64,000 bases of DNA from Linum tenue (lineage: Eukaryota; Streptophyta; Magnoliopsida; Malpighiales; Linaceae): the NCBI GenBank assembly GCA_946122785.1, contig CAMGYJ010000007.1, forward strand, positions 1,566,909-1,630,908, written 5' to 3'. The notes beneath the pieces are model-generated. The model saw only the letters and a list, made by a program, of their open reading frames with translations. It ran no database searches and was not told the DNA's origin. Below are positions 58,061-64,000 of this stretch, piece after piece (positions within the stretch are counted from its first letter, which is position 1; each line of letters begins with the position of its first letter). A program made the position numbers and the translations under genes.

Positions 58061-58421
58061 TGTTAGAAACAAAGTTTCTAACGGGATTTGGATTGGGTGA
58101 TATTTGGGAATTTAGGGATTGAGAAGACAGAATTAGGGATTTGGGAAAGAATTGGGGAAGAACAGAAGGAAATCGGCCTAGGCCTTTAGAGGGATTGAGA
58201 TCGAGAATTGGGAAGATAGGGAGATTAGGGTTTAGGAGATTCTTTGATAATTCTTTCTTGATTGCCCGTAACGTAGACTCAAAGTACATATTTATAGGGA
58301 ACACTAGGAAACCCTAATAATAAACCTAACCCTACTAAATAACTACTAACCTTATTGATAATTATCATAATAATAATTATATTAATAAATAAAGAAACCC
58401 TACATAAATCGGTTTCTAACA
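58061..58421 (-). repeat. 5' LTR of the Hsp20-carrying element
   Basis: 361 bp. It starts TGTTAGAAACCGATT and ends GTTTCTAACA on the minus strand, and it would drive minus-strand transcription away from the GAE gene. Confidence 0.95.
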
Positions 58422-58564
58422 CCCGGTGGGTAGGGTATGGTTATATAATTTTCATACCTGGTGGTTATTTGATCGGGTATTTTAGAAGGCTCTACCCGGC
58501 GGGTTAGGAGTTGGTAATTGGTATAGGGTAGACCCGCACCCGATCCTACTCATTGCCATCCCTA

Positions 58565-58947
58565 ATCACCGGTCAGCGAAGCTTGCTGCTGCGATAATTT
58601 CCGATGGAGAGAAGGGAGGATAGAAGTAGGATTTTGCTAGATGAAAGAAAAATTAGGGATTTGAGTAGAATATATAAAATGCCTTTTTTTTTTTTGTTTT
58701 CAAAAATGACTACTAGAATTCTAGTAGTCGTCCTAACCCAAAACCATTCAACTTAATCCAAATTAGTTCAAAACCCCTCTTTCTACTTCCCTGTCTTAAA
58801 AAGTTGGTGCAACAGATTTTCTGCCCACAGAAACAGAATTCCTACCGCAGTGATCCTTTTTCTCCACCGGCGGCTGGCTCCAACAACCGCCATTGCCACC
58901 GCAACATCCTAACCGGGCTTCACCGATTCTCCCCCACTTTTCCGACG
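58565..58947 (+). promoter_or_regulatory. Remaining upstream region and leader of the GAE gene
   Basis: Only ~380 bp lie between the hAT terminus and the GAE ATG. They include a T12 tract near 58688 and a TTCTAG-rich stretch. I see no convincing TATA box. Confidence 0.45.
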
Positions 58948-60276
58948 ATGGCTTCATCCCTTCTCGACAACAGTCCACCCTCGACGCCGGGAAAGTTCAA
59001 ACCGGACAAAGCTCCGCCGTACCTCCACCACCACCACCACCGCTCCCTCCGGCTACAATCCAACATCTCGAAGCTCACCTTCTACTCTTTCCTGTTCCTC
59101 GTCCTCTTCTTCTTCTTCTTCCTCCTCTCCCCTCCTTCCTCCTCCTCCCCACGCCGCCAGCTCAGCGCCGATCTCCCCGGCGGCCGCCAGTGGGAGAAGA
59201 AGGTCCTCAAATCCACCCGCCCCGAATCCGCCGGCTTCTTCACCGTCCTGGTCACCGGCGCTGCCGGATTCGTCGGCACCCACGTCTCGATCGCCCTCAA
59301 GCGCCGCGGCGATGGCGTCCTCGGACTCGACAACTTCAACCACTACTACGACGTCAATCTCAAGCACGCCCGTCGCAATGTCCTCGACCGGGCCGGAATC
59401 TTCGTCGTGGAAGGCGACATCAACGATGCCGATTTGCTCCGCAGGCTCTTCGACGTCGTCCATTTCACCCACGTCATGCATCTGGCCGCCCAGGCCGGCG
59501 TACGGTACGCGATGCAAAACCCTAAATCTTATGTCCACAGCAACATCGCAGGGTTTGTGAATTTGCTCGAGGTCTGCAAATCGGCAAACCCTCAGCCGGC
59601 GATCGTCTGGGCTTCTTCCAGCTCGGTCTACGGCTTGAATTCCAAAGTCCCCTTCTCTGAGAAGGACAGGACTGATCGGCCGGCGAGCCTCTACGCCGCT
59701 ACAAAGAAAGCCGGCGAGGAAATTGCTCATACCTATAACCACATCCATGGTCTTTCCATTACTGGGCTGCGATTCTTCACTGTTTATGGTCCGTGGGGAA
59801 GGCCAGACATGGCTTACTTCTTCTTCACTAAGGACATCCTGAAAGGGAAAGAGATCAGTGTGTTTGAAACTGCCGATGGGAGAAGTGTGGCCAGAGATTT
59901 CACCTACATTGACGACATTGTTAAAGGCTGCTTGGGCGCGCTGGATACTGCGAAGAAAAGCACTGGGAGTGGAGGGAAGAAGAAGGGTCCAGCTCAATTG
60001 AGGATCTACAACTTGGGGAATACTTCCCCTGTTCCAATGACCAAGATGGTGAGCATATTGGAGAAGCTTCTTAAAGTTAAGGCGAAGAAGAAAGCTCAGC
60101 CGATGCCAAGGAATGGAGACGTGGAGTTCACACATGCGAATATCAGTTTGGCTCAGAGGGAGCTCGGGTACAAGCCGACTACAGGGCTGGAGTCGGGGCT
60201 TAAGAAGTTTGTAAGATGGTACGTTAGTTACTACGGGACGACAAAGAAGAAGAATGGTTCATCATCCGCCTTGTGA
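58948..60276 (+). CDS. GAE: UDP-glucuronate 4-epimerase, intronless type II membrane protein
   Basis: A single exon of 442 aa, as expected for plant GAE genes, converts UDP-glucuronate to UDP-galacturonate, the donor for pectin, in the Golgi lumen. I chose the ATG in GACGATGGC; upstream codons in the same frame lack an ATG. A cytosolic tail rich in His is followed by one membrane anchor at about residues 45-70 (FYSFLFLVLFFFFFLL). The Rossmann motif GAAGFVGTH is near residue 110, and the catalytic pair is in LYAATKKAGE. RPDMAYFFFTKDIL and RDFTYIDDIVKG are family signatures. The Lys-rich tail ends SSSAL. A poly(A)-signal-like AATAAA is at ~60426. Confidence 0.97.
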   Translation: MASSLLDNSPPSTPGKFKPDKAPPYLHHHHHRSLRLQSNISKLTFYSFLFLVLFFFFFLLSPPSSSSPRRQLSADLPGGRQWEKKVLKSTRPESAGFFTVLVTGAAGFVGTHVSIALKRRGDGVLGLDNFNHYYDVNLKHARRNVLDRAGIFVVEGDINDADLLRRLFDVVHFTHVMHLAAQAGVRYAMQNPKSYVHSNIAGFVNLLEVCKSANPQPAIVWASSSSVYGLNSKVPFSEKDRTDRPASLYAATKKAGEEIAHTYNHIHGLSITGLRFFTVYGPWGRPDMAYFFFTKDILKGKEISVFETADGRSVARDFTYIDDIVKGCLGALDTAKKSTGSGGKKKGPAQLRIYNLGNTSPVPMTKMVSILEKLLKVKAKKKAQPMPRNGDVEFTHANISLAQRELGYKPTTGLESGLKKFVRWYVSYYGTTKKKNGSSSAL

Positions 60277-60739
60277 ATTTTGTCAGATACGCCTTTTGTT
60301 GCGATGTTCGTTTAACACAGTTGAATCACGCTTAACCTTTTAGCTTCTTAGATCTTGTGCTGTGCTTGTGGCTGTGTCTATGCTGTCAATGGAACAGTTG
60401 CAGTAGTTTTCGTGCTTTGGTTATCAATAAAAATCAATAGCCTAATTTTTTATGAAGATGTTGCTGATTGCATTAGCAGGTTCCAGTTAAATCTTACCTT
60501 GCAAAGAAGTTAATTTCAGGGACCAATTGCAAGTTGCAGTCCTTGGATGGTTTACTGGTGAAAAATGTAGAGAAATCCATCTGCATATGGAATCCAAATG
60601 TCCCATACCACCTATGGTCTTCCTTCATCAGCAACATCTTCCAGTTTCCTTATTGTTGTGCCCATGGCAAGAAACAAGAAAGTAGAAACATTTATTATGC
60701 TTTTCCTGTGAGAAGTGGTACAATGAAGAAGGGAACAGA

Positions 60740-61153
60740 GAAGACCGTGATGAAGCAGCTATCAGCATCTAGGCATCCAACTTTTGCTGCTTCCATGTCT
60801 CCAACTCACCTCAGGCTCTACCAAGCGGTAGGCGTTTCTTCAGGTTTCAAGTGCCAAAGTCGTTACTGATTAGGAAATTGGTGTTTGACATGTTTTGATC
60901 CTCCTGTTGTTGTTTGTTCATTAGCGAGAGGATTGATTGTGTGATACTCAAGCTTGGGGACAAACAAGAAGTGGGAAGTGAAGCTAAACAGGCAAGGAGG
61001 AAAATGGAGGTACACAAAGTTCGGCGCTGGTTGGAATAAGTTTGCCAAGGAGAATTCTTTGGAGCTTGGGGATGAATGCACATTCGAACTGCTGAAGATG
61101 GATCTTGTTCTCTTGTTCAATGTTACTATTGTCCATGGTCTTATGTGTCTCTG
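60740..61153 (+). pseudogene. Broken B3-domain (REM-like) gene
   Basis: Pieces of a plant B3 DNA-binding domain occur in order but in different frames: HPTFAASMSP (~60774), then RFQVPKSLLIRKL (~60842), then after a possible short intron ERIDCVILKLG (~60928), then KKWEVKLNRQGGKWRY, GAGWNKFAKENSLELGDE and CTFELL (60968-61100). The last part ends at a stop at 61153. At least two frame changes separate the pieces. No second B3 domain or promoter is evident. It may be a relic of a REM gene or badly mis-spliced; I favour a relic. Confidence 0.55.
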
Positions 61154-61784
61154 AGTTGGATGTCCTTTTGAGTGGTAGTAGTAGTTCAGGGTCTGATGAT
61201 GAACTTTGGTTTGTTCATGTAGTTCTGTGTCCTCTTTGGCTTTCTAATTTGCGTTTTCGGAGACAGGGGAATACCCAACTGTTGTTTACTCTTTGTGTGC
61301 AGAAACTTGACCAAGCTGTTGTTTGACGCTTGACTGTATAGTTTATATTCATAGGATATTTTGGAGCATTTTGTCTTGTTTTCTATCAATCAAACATGAA
61401 ACAGCAGAACATCTGCTCAATTTTTTTGCGATAAAGCATAGTTCTTCTGAATTCAGCGTCTTGGTTATAAAGCAGTGAAATCCCATCTCCATAGGTCTAA
61501 GAAAGGTGCACAATGAATTACTGAAAACTTGTAGTCCTCGCTGAACTAGCAAGAACTGGGAAGTAGTATATAATGAATTCCGGGTTAAATGAGTGTGTCA
61601 ATCTATGTACATGAACAAAACGAAGCAGTACGAGGAATCACAAGCTCCAATCAAATATCAGCTGAAGGAAAGATGTACAATTGAATAAGCCTAAGTACAG
61701 TTCAGTGTTCAGTCAGTCTCGGAGTGATTATTCGTCTCAGAAGAGTCGTTTACAGATTCTGCACCACCACAGCCATATTTGCAG
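61154..61784. other. Intergenic between the B3 relic and the PH gene
   Basis: No supported gene. The right part (about 61560-61784) should contain the 3'UTR of the minus-strand PH gene. Confidence 0.45.
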
Positions 61785-61858
61785 TCAGTTTTTAGTGCCA
61801 ACTAAAGATTCTGCACCACCACAGCCATATTTGCAGTCAGTTTTTAGTGCCTCTAACC
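61755..61858. repeat. 52-bp tandem duplication in the last exon of the PH gene
   Basis: GATTCTGCACCACCACAG to TTTTTAGTGCC occurs at 61755 and again at 61807, identical over ~47 bp. The 52-bp step is not a multiple of three, so the second copy is read in another frame and supplies the present stop codon (61785-61787). Confidence 0.93.
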
Positions 61859-63090
61859 ATGTCTCCGCCTGAGGAAAATGAGCACATTTGGAATGGATCA
61901 AGTACAGCACAATTGCGACCAACGTTTCATGTATTGTGAAAATAATCAGCCTCAACTCTAGGGATGGCAGCGAATGAGCAAGAGTCAGTAGTAACACACC
62001 TGTAATTTAGAAGCACTGGAGCACTCGAACCGAAGGCCCTGACGAGTCAAAACATAGAAGGAATATCTTATCTCATCATCTTCACGTCTAACTTCCGGTA
62101 GAGAACCCACTTCAACAACATCGGCGAGTAGAGTTGAATCTTGAGGACTCAAATCTGCAAAAAGAAAAACTTCCTAGTTTTTACAAGTAAGAATATGATT
62201 ATCACAAATCGGAGAAAATATTACATATACTACTGCAATAATAACTAGCCAGTATAACTTATTTACCTGTGCTCAACAAATAGAAGAATAAACACTGTCC
62301 GTGAAGGACAACAAATCGAGGAAGCCAATCGTCAATATCAATATCATCAATTACAGCAGGCTCACCAGGTAAAGCTGCCCATCTCTGTATTGATAAACAA
62401 GAAAAGATGCATGGAGGAATTTTATAGGCTTATAAATGACAGCAAGCATAGAGAATTGCAGCATTTAAACAAGAAACAAAGAACAGGAGCAGTTCATACA
62501 GATCTAATGTATAAATAGCCTGACAGGCGAGCTGTGCGCAAAATTTCATCAACATGTTCCAACCTGTTAAAAAAAAAAACAATATTATCCATAAAATACT
62601 AGGAATGCATTCTGTTGAAACAAAAAGCGAAATCACAAACTATAAAGCTAAGGGATTTAAGTTTCTTACTGAGCTTTTAAGTAAGCTTCCCTTTCTTCTA
62701 CCTCGACGAGCTCCGAGCGAAGTGATTCCAACTCTGCAACAGTTACCTGAACCTTTTGCTGGCCATCAGGGGTCCAAGGTAGGCCACGTAGACTGAACAT
62801 TCTCAACATAGATGCAGCAGTCTTCAATTTTCTCGGCGACCAGGAAAGACTTTGAGGCCTATCCTAAACAAAAAGAAGAAGCTGAAGCCAAAATCAACTA
62901 TTTGCTCATGAGAACAAAGTTGGTCTTTCTCTACCGCGCATTTAACTAGGCATGAAGTATAGTACCTAGCCAAATTATCCACTCTTGGCTGGAAAACAGG
63001 ATTAGTTTCTGCTTGTGGAGTGTCCTCACCGGAAGTTGAGACTTGAAAGTGATCCGGTATGATATTCAGCTTTCCACGACGATCATCCAT
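61785..63090 (-). CDS. Pleckstrin-homology domain protein with N-terminal coiled coil
   Basis: Six exons in phase give 244 aa: 63090-62966, 62858-62670, 62563-62500, 62384-62267, 62154-62000, 61868-61785. The acceptor of exon 2 must be GATAG|GCC, five bases inside the more obvious TTTAG, to hold the frame. Residues ~1-80 are poorly conserved. A coiled coil follows (VAELESLRSELVEVEEREA, ~82-105). The PH domain starts at SGYLYIRSRWA (~118) and runs through FVVLHGQCLFFYLL and YSFYVLTRQGLRFECSS to the closing helix with invariant Trp in AETWLEALKTD. PH domains bind phosphoinositides or proteins. A similar Arabidopsis gene sits next to an NDP kinase (recalled At4g23895). The C-terminal KYGCGGAESLVGTKN is produced by a tandem duplication. 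Confidence 0.88.
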
Positions 63091-64000
63091 GAAGCTACAC
63101 ATTAGAAGAAACACGAAACAGAAGGATCATCAGTACTATGGAGATGCACTATTGGTAGGTCAAGCACTCAGGGTCAAAATTGCAATCCCTCCCAGACAAA
63201 AAGAATTCTATAGCTGCTCAATGTGCTGTCTGATATAAAGTCAAACCCAATATTTCCAAGCTTTAGCATATTCAGAAGAAGATTCTATTCCTTACTCCTC
63301 CTATTGCTATGATTGTATGCATACAAGTAGAAGACAAAGGGATCAAGTTTAAGAAATCCATTATGTCTACAGATTCAATCTTCTTAGGGCAAATTCCAAA
63401 GGCGGAATAGAAATGTACCCAAAAGCTCAATCCCCAACCAAAAGGTCACTTCAATCAACAGAACTGAACTCCAACAAAATCAGAAAACGTTTCGAAGAAA
63501 CACCAGCTCTCCAGCAACCAGCAAGCAAATTCCCAACAGCAGCTTACCCATCACAGCTACACCACCCTACAGTCCCCAATCCTCACAGAGAGAGAACTCC
63601 GGCGAATCCCAAAATCCCGAAATCCAGGTCACACAAATGGATTAAGCTGCTGCATAATCTCCGAGCTTACAAGTTACAACCCAAGACCCATTAAACGTCC
63701 GTACAACATCTCTCAAGTCCACGAATCTAATAAAAAACTTTATCCAGAAATTTTGCAACTTGAATAACATTCAGCAGACAAGCAAGCTATGGGAAACGGA
63801 TCAATTCATAAGGGAATAATTGGAGAAAGAAGCAGGAAGGAAGACGAACTGGGTGAGTTACTTTACTTACCGAATATGCTACCGCAGAAAGAAAACCTTT
63901 ATGCGTTGGCGTTGGCGTTGGTAACATGAAACAGAGGAGCAAGGGGAACTTTCCCGTGGTGCGGCTATGGAGGTTTTGTTTTCCAATACTTTTGGCTCGC
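63091..64000 (-). other. 5'UTR exon and leader intron of the PH gene; window end
   Basis: An acceptor (GTGTAG|CTTC, exon from 63094) lies 4 bp before the ATG. A strong donor TTCG|GTAAGT at 63871/63870 would end a noncoding first exon reaching to about 63960, making a ~776-bp leader intron. No other gene is seen before the window ends. Confidence 0.6.

Larger units (their letters stand above)
55251..58421 (-). mobile_element. Nonautonomous LTR retroelement carrying an Hsp20-like reading frame
   Basis: 3,171 bp in minus orientation. Two 361-bp LTRs (58421-58061 as 5', 55611-55251 as 3') start TGTTAGAAAC and end TTTCTAACA, and differ at 5 positions. The flanks CCTGG / CCCGG are a near-match 5-bp duplication within the hAT element. 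The primer-binding site TGGTATCAGAGCCA (58058-58045) fits plant initiator tRNA-Met. A purine tract AAGGGGGAGGAGA (55624-55612) precedes the 3' LTR. There is no gag zinc knuckle, protease, RT or integrase core. Instead, one frame fills the interior (see the two coding entries). A C-terminal scrap NLEGKVGLKGEEM before the 3' LTR resembles the end of Ty3/gypsy polyproteins. Confidence 0.9.
54792..58564. mobile_element. hAT-like nonautonomous element, split by an LTR element
   Basis: Ends TAGGGATGTCAAT (54792) and ATTGCCATCCCTA (58564) are inverted repeats of hAT type. The 8-bp flanks GTCACCAG and ATCACCGG agree at 6 of 8. Both arms are rich in GGGTA/TACCC words. Without the nested element (55251-58421) it is about 600 bp and noncoding. 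It ends ~380 bp upstream of the GAE start codon. Confidence 0.75.

Noticed and set aside
57786..58100. Plus-strand frame opposite the Hsp20-like region
   Set aside because: The minus-strand reading has the Hsp20 pattern, the primer-site start and the element's orientation; the plus frame has none.

Overview
This is nuclear DNA from a flowering plant, most likely a eudicot. Seven protein genes have canonical GT-AG introns (or, for one, the expected lack of introns), plant-specific families are present, and the spaces between genes are full of plant LTR retrotransposons, MITEs, SINE-like repeats and satellite DNA. From memory, the order UDP-glucose epimerase, UIEF-type RNA-export adaptor, NDP kinase, with the class 3 lipase nearby, resembles duplicated segments of Arabidopsis chromosome 4. 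I name no species.

Layout. 1-7474 is a satellite array of ~340-bp monomers. 7475-11827 is inserted retroelement debris: the 3' part of an old Tat-type Ty3/gypsy element with a decayed antisense gene, then an LTR in minus orientation. 11828-13790 is a second satellite with ~60-bp monomers that looks like the building block of the first. 14.1-26.6 kb carries three minus-strand genes whose exons I traced to full length: an alpha/beta-hydrolase (348 aa), a DRP1 dynamin-related GTPase (16 exons, 610 aa) and a UDP-glucose 4-epimerase (9 exons, 351 aa). 26.8-38.3 kb is gene-poor: several MITEs, a MULE-like and a hAT-like miniature element, a tRNA-derived SINE-like array, an insertion rich in a TTCACGGTC motif, and a local duplication split by a MITE. 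38.4-44.5 kb holds two more minus-strand genes, a UIEF-type mRNA-export adaptor (233 aa) and a mitochondrial-type nucleoside diphosphate kinase (237 aa).

44.6-58.6 kb is a transposon nest. A nearly pristine 8,820-bp Tat element (45641-54460) has matching target-site duplications and almost identical LTRs. It encodes gag, a damaged protease, RT, two RNase H domains and integrase, plus an antisense gene with its own TATA-like box. Next to it a hAT-like element (54792-58564) is split by a 3,171-bp LTR element (55251-58421) that has no recognisable RT or integrase core. Its internal region is essentially one reading frame, cut by two amber codons, that opens at the primer-binding site with a small-heat-shock-protein (Hsp20/alpha-crystallin-like) domain. 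This apparent cargo-carrying retroelement is the most unusual item in the window.

58.9-63.9 kb contains an intronless UDP-glucuronate 4-epimerase gene (plus strand, 442 aa) about 380 bp downstream of the nest, a broken B3-domain gene, and a PH-domain gene (minus, 244 aa) whose C-terminus is altered by a 52-bp tandem duplication. Two of the genes act in nucleotide-sugar metabolism (UDP-Glc/UDP-Gal and UDP-GlcA/UDP-GalA interconversion). DRP1 acts in membrane and cell-plate traffic. I see no operon-like organisation; each gene has its own promoter region and usually its own 5'UTR intron.
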